Below are positions 24,186-31,932 of a stretch of DNA of 57,616 nucleotides, piece by piece. The DNA is taken from the NCBI GenBank assembly GCA_944390865.1, contig CALXRC010000013.1:1-57616 (forward strand), written 5' to 3'. Under the pieces are notes generated by a model. That model was given only the letters and a program-made list of their open reading frames with translations. It made no database searches and had not been told where the DNA came from. Every line of letters begins with the position of its first letter. Positions within the stretch are counted from its first letter, which is position 1. This stretch comes from an uncultured Spirochaetales bacterium (GTDB lineage: Bacteria > Spirochaetota > Spirochaetia > Sphaerochaetales > Sphaerochaetaceae). The translations under genes and the position numbers were made by a program.

Positions 24186-26348
24186 ATGAGCAACGATTTA
24201 TTGAAAGGACGAGTTACAATCCCGACAGATGAAGGCATTGTGAAGGAAACTCTGGAAGTTCTTGACAGATGGGGCGCAGATGCAATCCGCGACTGCGACG
24301 GAACAGAGTTCCCTGTTGAGCTCAAAGACAGCGGAGCCAAGATTTATAAAACGTATTATACAACCAGAAAGGATAATGAATGGGCAAAGGCAAACCCGGA
24401 TGAAATCCAGCAGATGTACATCATGACAGGCTTTTCATCCACAGCACAGGGGGCTCTTTCAATCCACCTGATGGACCATCTCTACCCGGATATGCTTGCT
24501 GTCAACCCCAAGGACAGAGAAAGATGGTGGGAAGTCATTGACCGCACTGCAGGCGAAATTGTTCCGCCATCACAGTGGACTTACAGCGAAGAGACAGGAG
24601 ATGTGACAATCCCTGATGCCAAGGCCTTCCATGAGTACACAGTCAGCTTCCTGGCCTTCATAATCTGGGATCCTGTGCATATGTACAATGCTGTTGTCAA
24701 CGGATGGAAGGGTGTTGAGCATCAGATCACCTTTGATGTCCGCCAGCCAAAGACGCAGGCCTTCTCTCTTGAGAGACTGAGAAAGTTCTGCACAGAGCAT
24801 CCCTATGTCGATGTGATCCGATACACGACATTCTTCCACCAGTTCACACTTGTCTTTGATGAACTGGCCCGCGAGAAATTTGTTGACTGGTACGGCTACT
24901 CAGCCTCCGTGTCTCCATATATTCTTGATAAGTTTGAGAAAGAGGTTGGCTACAAGTTCCGCCCGGAGTTCATCATTGACCAGGGCTATCACAACAACCA
25001 GTACCGCATTCCAAGCAGGGAGTACAGGGATTTCCAGGCCTTCCAGATCCGTGAAGTCAGGGCTCTTGTAAGAAAGTTCACCGATATCACTCATGAGTAC
25101 GGCAAGGAAGCAATGATGTTCCTTGGCGACCACTGGATCGGAACAGAGCCTTTTGTCGACGGCTTTGAGGAAGCAGGTCTTGATGCAATTGTAGGTTCTG
25201 TAGGCAATGGTTCCACGCTGCGCCTCATCAGCGACATAAAAGGCGTGAAATACCGCGAAGGACGCTTCCTGCCCTACTTCTTCCCTGATGTCTTCCATGA
25301 AGGAGGAGATCCGGTCAGGGAAGCAAAGGTCAACTGGGTGACAGCCAGAAGAGCCATTCTGCGCTCTCCTATCGACCGTATTGGCTATGGCGGCTACCTC
25401 AAGCTTGCCCTCGAGTTCCCTGAATTCATGGATTACGTGAAGTCAGTCTGCGACGAGTTCCGCCTGCTTTATGAAAACATAAAGGGCACTACTCCTTACT
25501 GCGTCAAGACAGTCGCAGTGCTCAACTGCTGGGGCAAGATGAGAGCCTGGGGAGCCCACATGGTTCACCATGCGCTCTACCAGAAGCAGAATTACAGCTA
25601 TGCAGGCGTCATCGAAGCCCTTTCAGGAGCGCCTTTTGATGTTAAGTTCATCTCATTTGATGATATCAGATCGGATGAGCATCTGCTGGACAGCATCGAC
25701 GTGATTATAAACGTCGGCGGTGCTGACACAGCACACACAGGCGGTGAGAACTGGACTGATCCGGTCATCATCGAGCGCATCCGCTCATTCATCTGGAATG
25801 GCGGAGGCTTCATCGGCATCGGTGAACCGACAGCCCATCAGTATCAGGGACACTTCTTCCAGCTGGCCACAGTGATGGGCGTCGAGAAGGAGACAGGCTT
25901 CACGCTGAACTATGACAAGTACAACTGGCAGGAGCATGAGCATTTCATTACGGCTGACGTAAAGGGAGAGATCGACTTTGGCGAAGACATGAAGAATATC
26001 TACGCACTGCCCGAAGCAGAAGTGCTGGTCCAGAAGGGTAAGGAAGTGCAGATGGCTGTCAACAGCTATGGCAGCGGCCGCACCGTCTATATTTCAGGTC
26101 TGCCCTATTCCTTTGAGAACAACAGAGTGCTTCACCGTGCGGTCCTCTGGTCATCAGGCAGTGAGGACAAGCTCAACAGCTGGTACAGTACAAACTACAA
26201 TGTTGAGGTTCATGCCTATGTGAAGAATGGCAAGTACTGCGTCGTGAACAACACATACGAAAAGCAGTCAACAACAGTATACAGAGGAGACGGATCCTCA
26301 TTCGACGTCGATCTGGATGAGAACGAAATCAGATGGTACAGAATCTGA
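24186..26348 (+). CDS. lnpA: GH112 1,3-beta-galactosyl-N-acetylhexosamine phosphorylase
   Basis: 720 residues from the ATG at 24186 (GGAG five nt upstream); a longer frame adds 15 unlikely residues. It matches galacto-N-biose/lacto-N-biose phosphorylases, which split Gal-beta-1,3-GalNAc or -GlcNAc with phosphate to galactose-1-phosphate and the N-acetylhexosamine in the cytosol. Seen are the start RVTIPTDEG, WGADAIRDCDGTEFP and the catalytic acid Asp315 in MFLGDHWIGTEPF. A C-terminal Rossmann-like part follows (DVIINVGGADTAHTGGENW). Whether it prefers the mucin core (GNB) or milk-type LNB cannot be read here. The usual lnpB kinase gene is not adjacent. Confidence 0.93.
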   Translation: MSNDLLKGRVTIPTDEGIVKETLEVLDRWGADAIRDCDGTEFPVELKDSGAKIYKTYYTTRKDNEWAKANPDEIQQMYIMTGFSSTAQGALSIHLMDHLYPDMLAVNPKDRERWWEVIDRTAGEIVPPSQWTYSEETGDVTIPDAKAFHEYTVSFLAFIIWDPVHMYNAVVNGWKGVEHQITFDVRQPKTQAFSLERLRKFCTEHPYVDVIRYTTFFHQFTLVFDELAREKFVDWYGYSASVSPYILDKFEKEVGYKFRPEFIIDQGYHNNQYRIPSREYRDFQAFQIREVRALVRKFTDITHEYGKEAMMFLGDHWIGTEPFVDGFEEAGLDAIVGSVGNGSTLRLISDIKGVKYREGRFLPYFFPDVFHEGGDPVREAKVNWVTARRAILRSPIDRIGYGGYLKLALEFPEFMDYVKSVCDEFRLLYENIKGTTPYCVKTVAVLNCWGKMRAWGAHMVHHALYQKQNYSYAGVIEALSGAPFDVKFISFDDIRSDEHLLDSIDVIINVGGADTAHTGGENWTDPVIIERIRSFIWNGGGFIGIGEPTAHQYQGHFFQLATVMGVEKETGFTLNYDKYNWQEHEHFITADVKGEIDFGEDMKNIYALPEAEVLVQKGKEVQMAVNSYGSGRTVYISGLPYSFENNRVLHRAVLWSSGSEDKLNSWYSTNYNVEVHAYVKNGKYCVVNNTYEKQSTTVYRGDGSSFDVDLDENEIRWYRI

Positions 26349-26373
26349 GCTGAGGCCTCATCTGGCATTCAGG

Positions 26374-26408
26374 ACGGAGGAAAGCGGAAAAAAGGCCGCC
26401 TCCTCCGT
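26374..26408 (+). other. Intercistronic hairpin, phosphorylase / sulfatase
   Basis: ACGGAGGA (26374-26381) and TCCTCCGT (26401-26408) are perfect inverse repeats, with GCGG/CCGC able to extend the stem inward. No T-run follows. Probably an mRNA-stability element or weak attenuator. Confidence 0.5.
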
Positions 26409-26434
26409 TCTCATTTATGAAGGAAGAAAGAAAA

Positions 26435-27841
26435 ATGGCTGAAAAGAAACCAAATGTCCTGATGATACTGATTGATGACATGGGCTGGAAGGATCTGTCC
26501 GGCTGCGGAAGCTCATTCTATGAAAGCCCGAACATTGATGCGCTGATGCAGCGGGGAATGATGTTTGACAACGCCTATGCAGCCTGCCCTGTCTGCTCTC
26601 CTTCCCGTGCCAGCATACTCACAGGAAAGTATCCGGCGACAGTAGGAGTGACAGACTGGATAGACAACAGCGGAGAATGCCACCCGGTAAAAGGCTTTCT
26701 CATTGATGCTCCATATATCAAGCACCTGCCGCTTGATGAGTACAATCTGGCACGCTGCATGAAAGACAGCGGGTACAGGACATACCATGTCGGAAAGTGG
26801 CATCTGGGAACAAGCAGCTACTATCCTGAACACCAGGGCTTTGACGTGAACATTGCAGGCTGCCATCTGGGACATCCGCATCACGGCTACTTCAGCCCGT
26901 ACCGCATCGAGAATCTTCCTGACGGTCCTGATGGCGAATACCTGACTGACAGGCTGACAGCTGAGGCGGTCAGACTGATCAGGGACAACGGTGACCAGCC
27001 CTTTTTCATGAATCTGTGGCATTATACGGTCCACACTCCGACAATGGCAAAGGAAGAGGACATTGAATACTTCAGAAAGAAAGCGGCGAAAATGGGAATT
27101 GACAAAGTGAACCCCTTCGTTGAAGGAGAGCACTTTCCGACACAGCACAAGAGAGACCAGAGGGTCACAAGGAGAATCATACAGTCAGATGTCGTCTATG
27201 CAGCGATGATCCGCAATCTGGACATGAATGTGGGACGCGTGCTTGATGTGCTTGAGGAGACGGGAAAGCTGGATGACACAGTCATCATCCTGACAAGCGA
27301 CAACGGAGGACTGTCCACTGCTGAAAGCTCACCGACATGCAACTACCCTGCCCGGGAAGGAAAGGGCTGGATGTATGAAGGAGGAACAAGAGTCCCTCTC
27401 TCAATAACTTTCCCCGGGGCTGTAAGGGCCGGAATGCACTCGCAGGCGCCGACTTCAAGCCCGGACCTGTATCCCACAATTCTTGAGCTGTGCGGCTTAC
27501 CGCTGCAAAAGCAGCAGCATGTTGACGGAATAAGTCTTCTGCCTGCCCTGCAGGGACGTGAAATGGCTGACAGGCCGCTGTTCTGGCATTATCCGCACTA
27601 TGGGAATCAGGGAGGAACACCCGGCTCTTCCGTAAGATACGGCAAATGGAAGCTCATCGAATTCTTCGAGGACATGCATACAGAACTGTATGACCTTGAA
27701 GCCGATCCTTCCGAAATCACTGACCTGTCCGGCAGCTGCCCGGATGAATGCAGAAGGCTGAAAGACCTGCTGCACGGCTGGAGAGCATCCATAGAAGCAA
27801 AAATACCGCAGAGGAATCCGGACTGGAACCCAGTCATCTGA
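26435..27841 (+). CDS. Sulfatase (formylglycine type), cytoplasmic
   Basis: 468 residues. The type I sulfatase signature is C54-S-P-S-R-x-S-I-L-T-G, in which Cys54 must be oxidised to formylglycine. The metal-site starts are LILIDDMGW and later TSDNGG. There is no signal peptide (it begins MAEKKPNVLMILIDD), unusual for a glycan sulfatase, so it should act inside the cell on imported sulfated sugars. The ATG at 26435 has GGAAG eleven nt upstream. It lies directly after the GH112 gene; the maturase gene is 2 kb downstream. The exact target (for example a 6-sulfated GlcNAc) is inference. Confidence 0.9.
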   Translation: MAEKKPNVLMILIDDMGWKDLSGCGSSFYESPNIDALMQRGMMFDNAYAACPVCSPSRASILTGKYPATVGVTDWIDNSGECHPVKGFLIDAPYIKHLPLDEYNLARCMKDSGYRTYHVGKWHLGTSSYYPEHQGFDVNIAGCHLGHPHHGYFSPYRIENLPDGPDGEYLTDRLTAEAVRLIRDNGDQPFFMNLWHYTVHTPTMAKEEDIEYFRKKAAKMGIDKVNPFVEGEHFPTQHKRDQRVTRRIIQSDVVYAAMIRNLDMNVGRVLDVLEETGKLDDTVIILTSDNGGLSTAESSPTCNYPAREGKGWMYEGGTRVPLSITFPGAVRAGMHSQAPTSSPDLYPTILELCGLPLQKQQHVDGISLLPALQGREMADRPLFWHYPHYGNQGGTPGSSVRYGKWKLIEFFEDMHTELYDLEADPSEITDLSGSCPDECRRLKDLLHGWRASIEAKIPQRNPDWNPVI

Positions 27842-27930
27842 CCCGCCTTTTTTCCGTCTGTCCCGGCAGACGGACTTACCATTCTGTGCTGATACAGAGG
27901 GGAATCAATGAGGCGGTACATGATCCGGTG

Positions 27931-27958
27931 AGCCGGAGGCGGAGACTTCCGGCTTTTT
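27931..27958 (+). terminator. Terminator after the first sulfatase gene
   Basis: AGCCGGAGG (27931-27939) pairs with CTTCCGGCT (27946-27954, one G-U) and is followed by TTTTT. It ends the transport/phosphorylase/sulfatase transcript only 12 nt before the next start codon. A further 7-bp hairpin (27854-27873) lies upstream. Confidence 0.75.
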
Positions 27959-27969
27959 CTCTTGAAAAG

Positions 27970-28446
27970 ATGAACAGAAAAGAAATAATTGAGTATCTGG
28001 GAAAGGAAAATATAAGCTTTGAACTGATAGAGCATCCTGCAGTTTTCACTGTCGAGGAGGCGGACAGGCTGAAGCTTCCGCACAGGAAAGCCCATGCAAA
28101 GAATCTTTTCATCAGGGATGAGAAGAAGCAGAACTATTTCCTTGTCACAATCAGGGAAGACAAAATGCTGGACCTGAAACAGCTGCGCAGGAGACTGGGC
28201 ACAAAACCCCTTTCCTTCGCATCGGCTGACGCCCTTGAGAAGCTGCTCGGCGTCAAGCCGGGGTCTGTCTCTGCACTTGCACTTATGAATGACAGAGAGC
28301 ATGCCGTGCATTTCTGCCTTGACAGTGAATTCCTGGACGGACTGATCGCGGCCCACCCCATGGAAAACACGGCAACGCTCTTTCTCAGGACGGAGGACCT
28401 GATCGCGCTCATAAGAAAAAACGGAAACGAGGTCACTTTTCTGTGA
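27970..28446 (+). CDS. YbaK/ProX-type aminoacyl-tRNA editing protein
   Basis: 158 residues of the YbaK/prolyl-tRNA-editing fold, which hydrolyses mischarged tRNA in trans. It starts MNRKEIIEYLGKENISFELIEHPAVFTVEEA and has KNLFIRDEKKQNYFLV near 40-55, as in ProX-type deacylases. The substrate is probably Ala-tRNA(Pro), by family. The start has no clear SD and stands 12 nt after a terminator, so expression may depend on read-through. A housekeeping gene inside the glycan locus is odd. Confidence 0.8.
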   Translation: MNRKEIIEYLGKENISFELIEHPAVFTVEEADRLKLPHRKAHAKNLFIRDEKKQNYFLVTIREDKMLDLKQLRRRLGTKPLSFASADALEKLLGVKPGSVSALALMNDREHAVHFCLDSEFLDGLIAAHPMENTATLFLRTEDLIALIRKNGNEVTFL

Positions 28447-28492
28447 CAATCCTATGGCACATTCCACTGATGTGGTCTAAACTTTGCAGTAT

Positions 28493-29941
28493 ATGAACAA
28501 GAAGCCCAACATACTCTTCATCATGACAGATCAGCTGAGAGGCGACAGCCTCGGCTATGCCGGACACAGGGATGTGAAAACACCCTATCTTGATACGCTT
28601 GCCGCAAGGGGCGTCAACTTTGACAGGGCCTACTCTGCCTGTCCAAGCTGCATCGCGGCCCGCGCCGCTCTGATGACAGGACTGGCTCCGCAGCACAACA
28701 AGAGAGTCGGCTATGAGGACAATGTCCCCTGGGACTATGAGAGGACGCTTGCAGGAGAACTCGGGAAGGCCGGCTACTACACTATCTGCGTCGGCAAGAT
28801 GCATGTGTACCCGACACGCCGCTATCTCGGCTTCGACAACGTCATTCTCCATGACGGCTATCTTCATGCAGCACGCTATGAGAACGTGCCATACAGCGAG
28901 AATCAGTTTTACTGCGATGACTATTTCCACTGGCTGAAAAAGGAGCTCGGCGCTGATGCGGACTCGACAGCGACAGGACTGGACTGCAACAGCTGGGTTG
29001 CGCGCTCCTGGTGCTATGATGAGAAATATCATCCGACAAACTGGGTCACGGACAATGTGCTGGACTTCTTCCGCCGCAGGGATCCTGACCAGCCCTTCTT
29101 CCTCATGGCAAGCTATCTCAAGCCGCATCCGCCGCTTGATCCGCCGCAGTACTATCTGGACAGATACATCAGCAAAGAGCTGACAGCACCATATATCGGC
29201 ACCTGGGAGACCAGGGATTTCATTGACAAGGAAGGACGAATCTTCGACAGCAAGACCGGCCCTGCGGATGAAGAGCTGATTCATGAGATGAGGGCTGCAT
29301 ATTATGCGCTAATCACTCACCTTGACCACCAGATCGGGAGAATCATCCAGGCCCTGATTGAGCACAACCTGATGGACAACACTGTCATTGTCTTCACTTC
29401 AGATCACGGAGAGGAACTCGGAGACCACTATATGTTCAGGAAGTCCCGGCCATATGAAGGTTCCTGCCATATTCCGATGCTGTTTGCAAACCTGAAAGCC
29501 GCCGGAATTGAAAACGCTGAGGGAAAAACCATCTCCTGCATCACAGAACTCAGGGACATCATGCCCACCCTTCTTGACATTGCAGGGGCAAGGGATGACA
29601 GCCATTATGACGGCAGAAGCCTGCTTGACACAGTGAAGGATGAAAGCCTGTCCCCAAGAGAATACCTTCATGGAGAGCATTCATACGGCCAGTTTTCAAA
29701 TCACTGGATTGTCACGCCGCATGACAAGTTCATCTGGCATTCAGAGACAGGAAGAGAACAGTATTTCGATCTGTCCACAGATCCGCATGAGCTTGAAGAT
29801 CTCATCAGCAGTCCGCAGCACAAGGCACGCACAGCTCAGCTCAGAAGCCTGCTGATCAGGGAGCTTGAAGGACGGTCTGAAGGCTTCACTGACGGAAAAG
29901 AGCTCATTGCCGGCCGTCCTTATCCTCCGGTGACAAAGTAA
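28493..29941 (+). CDS. Sulfatase (formylglycine type, CxAAR variant), cytoplasmic
   Basis: 482 residues. The metal site reads NILFIMTDQLRGD, and the modified residue is C53 in SCIAARAALMTG; the usual Pro-Ser pair is Ala-Ala here, a form found in some sulfatases matured by anSME. FTSDHGEELGDH is the second metal site. There is no signal peptide. The ATG at 28493 lacks an SD but follows TCTAAA (28476-28481), so it may start a nearly leaderless message. It overlaps the maturase gene by 1 nt (TAATG). Confidence 0.88.
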   Translation: MNKKPNILFIMTDQLRGDSLGYAGHRDVKTPYLDTLAARGVNFDRAYSACPSCIAARAALMTGLAPQHNKRVGYEDNVPWDYERTLAGELGKAGYYTICVGKMHVYPTRRYLGFDNVILHDGYLHAARYENVPYSENQFYCDDYFHWLKKELGADADSTATGLDCNSWVARSWCYDEKYHPTNWVTDNVLDFFRRRDPDQPFFLMASYLKPHPPLDPPQYYLDRYISKELTAPYIGTWETRDFIDKEGRIFDSKTGPADEELIHEMRAAYYALITHLDHQIGRIIQALIEHNLMDNTVIVFTSDHGEELGDHYMFRKSRPYEGSCHIPMLFANLKAAGIENAEGKTISCITELRDIMPTLLDIAGARDDSHYDGRSLLDTVKDESLSPREYLHGEHSYGQFSNHWIVTPHDKFIWHSETGREQYFDLSTDPHELEDLISSPQHKARTAQLRSLLIRELEGRSEGFTDGKELIAGRPYPPVTK

Positions 29942-31077
29942 TGCATTCCGTCTTCCTGATCAAATGCGCAAGCAGTGCCTGCAACATGAAGTGCAGGTAC
30001 TGTTTCTACAATGATGAATGCGACAACCGGACAGTAAGGAATTTCGGCATGATGAGTGACACGACAGCTCACGCCATCATTGACAAAGCGCTCTGCGGAC
30101 GGCGCGACACGGCTTCCTTCGGCTTTCAGGGCGGAGAGCCGACCATGTCAGGACTTCCTTTTTTCAAATCCTTCGTCTCCTATCTTGAGTCAAAGGCCGA
30201 CAGCTCGCGCTGGTCACTGTCTCTTCAGACGAACGGTCTTGCCCTGGACAGGGACTGGGCAGCTTTCTTCAGGCAGAAGCACTTTCTCATAGGCCTGTCG
30301 CTTGACGGCAGCAAGGCAGTCCATGATCTCTACCGTCTTGATCACAGCGGCAAAGGCACCTTCAGCAGAGTCTTCAACAATGCCCGCATGCTGCAGCGTG
30401 AAGGCGTTGAATTCAACATCCTGACCACTGTGACAAGGCAGGCTGCTGACAGCATTTGTGCCCTTTACGATTTTTACAGGCGCAACAGCTTCAGATACCT
30501 GCAGTTCACAGCCTGCATTGACCCTATCCAGAGCGGACGCGGTGAGAACGACTACTCGCTCACGCCTGAGTCCTACGCTGAGTTCCTGACAAAGCTGTTC
30601 AGGCTGTATTACAGAGACTGGAAGAGAGGACAGTACACTTCAATACGGTACTTTGACAACCTTGTCTCGCTCATGCTCACAGGGCATGCGGAAGAATGCG
30701 GGATGAACGGAGTATGCGGCTCTTATTATGTGATAGAAGCTGACGGCTCAGTCTTTCCATGCGACTTCTACGTCCTTGACAGCTACTGCATAGGCAACAT
30801 CAATACTGACAGTCTTGAAGAGATTGAGAAGAAGAGAAAAGAACTTTCCTTCGTGGAAAAATCGAAGTCCGCTGCTCCTGAATGCCTGAACTGCCGCTGG
30901 TTCCGGCTCTGCCGGGGAGGCTGCAGGCGCGACAGGGAGAACTTCGCTACAGGAGAGCTTGAGAAGACGTACCTGTGCGAGGCTTACAGACAGTTCTTCA
31001 GCCAGTGCATCAATGAGCTGACGGAAATAGCTGAGGCAGAGGCCATGGCAATCAGAAGACAGCAGCTGATGCGCTGA
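29941..31077 (+). CDS. Anaerobic sulfatase-maturating radical SAM enzyme (anSME)
   Basis: 378 residues. It makes formylglycine from Cys or Ser of sulfatases without oxygen. The radical SAM cluster motif is C14-x3-C18-x2-C21. GFQGGEPT follows near 62-69. The SPASM-type C-terminal cysteines lie in CGMNGVCGSYYVI, FPCDFY and CLNCRWFRLCRGGC, which bind two further clusters. Its start overlaps the second sulfatase stop by 1 nt. It would act on both neighbouring sulfatases while they are still in the cytoplasm. Confidence 0.93.
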   Translation: MHSVFLIKCASSACNMKCRYCFYNDECDNRTVRNFGMMSDTTAHAIIDKALCGRRDTASFGFQGGEPTMSGLPFFKSFVSYLESKADSSRWSLSLQTNGLALDRDWAAFFRQKHFLIGLSLDGSKAVHDLYRLDHSGKGTFSRVFNNARMLQREGVEFNILTTVTRQAADSICALYDFYRRNSFRYLQFTACIDPIQSGRGENDYSLTPESYAEFLTKLFRLYYRDWKRGQYTSIRYFDNLVSLMLTGHAEECGMNGVCGSYYVIEADGSVFPCDFYVLDSYCIGNINTDSLEEIEKKRKELSFVEKSKSAAPECLNCRWFRLCRGGCRRDRENFATGELEKTYLCEAYRQFFSQCINELTEIAEAEAMAIRRQQLMR

Positions 31078-31836
31078 TCATCTGTGTGCCTTTTTCCAGG
31101 CTGACGGACTGATCTTCATCACTTTTCTGAACACATCCTTAAAATAGCCCGGATCGGAAAAGCCGGCGGCTTCTGCTGCCTCCCTCACGCCGGCTCCGGC
31201 CCTGAGGCAGTCGCAGGCGGCATTCAGCCGCGTCAGGCGGATGAAATCGCTTACCCTCATCCCGCTCCTGCGGTGAAACAGCGCAGAGAAATAGGTCGGG
31301 CTGAGCTGCATCTCGCCTGCCAAACGGCCGAGGCTGAGGTCTCCTTTCAGATTCGACCTGATATAAGCAGTGATGATATCCAGAAAGTCATCACTCTTTG
31401 TCTCCGCATTCCTGTATGCCCTGTATGCACAGACAAGGATCTCACTGACAAGCGCCCTGCACCTGGTTTCAGACAGCTCATCAATGTTGTCGGCCTCAGC
31501 CAGAAGATGCGCGAACATAAGCTCGGCCTCATCAAGGTTCTGCACCACAAAGAACGGAGGCAGTATACCGGCAAGCTCACTGATCCAGTCCAGGGGAACA
31601 TTGGCATAATAGCGTGTATGGCTGCCGCCTCCAAGACTGCTTGTCCTGTGCAGCAGCCCTGCCTTTATGTAGACAAAACCTTTTGCACGGACAGTCAGGA
31701 CCCTGTCCTGAATGAAATAGCGTCTCTCCCCTGTCGAAAGGAAATAGAGCTCGCATTCACTGCTGTGGCTGTGAAGGTCAGGCATACTGTAATAAGATCC
31801 AGCCTTTCTGAAGCTGCATGTCAGCACTTTGTCCAT
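31078..31836 (-). CDS. AraC-family transcriptional regulator
   Basis: 252 residues. The N-terminal cupin part reads HSHSSECELYFLSTGERRYFI, and the C-terminal two-HTH domain has LGRLAGEMQLSPTYFSALFHRRSG and REAAEAAGFSDPGYFKDVFRK. Its stop codon abuts that of the maturase (31077/31078), and it is divergent from the MATE gene. It may serve the sulfatases or the MATE exporter; sequence does not decide. Confidence 0.85.
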   Translation of the reverse strand: MDKVLTCSFRKAGSYYSMPDLHSHSSECELYFLSTGERRYFIQDRVLTVRAKGFVYIKAGLLHRTSSLGGGSHTRYYANVPLDWISELAGILPPFFVVQNLDEAELMFAHLLAEADNIDELSETRCRALVSEILVCAYRAYRNAETKSDDFLDIITAYIRSNLKGDLSLGRLAGEMQLSPTYFSALFHRRSGMRVSDFIRLTRLNAACDCLRAGAGVREAAEAAGFSDPGYFKDVFRKVMKISPSAWKKAHR

Positions 31837-31869
31837 ATGTTCTTGATTGTAGCATAATTTCTCAGCAGT

Positions 31870-31925
31870 TTAAGGCCTTAATCATAGGAAATTCCCTGTA
31901 TACAGCTGAAGTCTTAAGGTATAAA
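31870..31925 (+). promoter_or_regulatory. AraC / MATE intergenic region with palindrome and -10
   Basis: TTAAGGCCTTAA (31870-31881) is a perfect 12-bp palindrome. TATAAA (31920-31925) is a good -10 whose start point would be at about 31932, next to the MATE ATG at 31933. Confidence 0.4.
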
Positions 31926-31932
31926 GACAGAC

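Noticed and set aside
26513..27148. Minus-strand frame of 211 codons
   Set aside because: Antisense to sulfatase 1; no motif, no ribosome-binding site.
27607..28467. Long minus-strand frame of 286 codons
   Set aside because: It lies antisense to the sulfatase end and the tRNA-editing gene, both of which have clear family motifs. The translated product is low-complexity and matches nothing recognisable.
28433..29284. Long minus-strand frame of 283 codons
   Set aside because: Antisense to the first part of sulfatase 2, whose catalytic motif and metal sites are intact. It is a codon-bias shadow.
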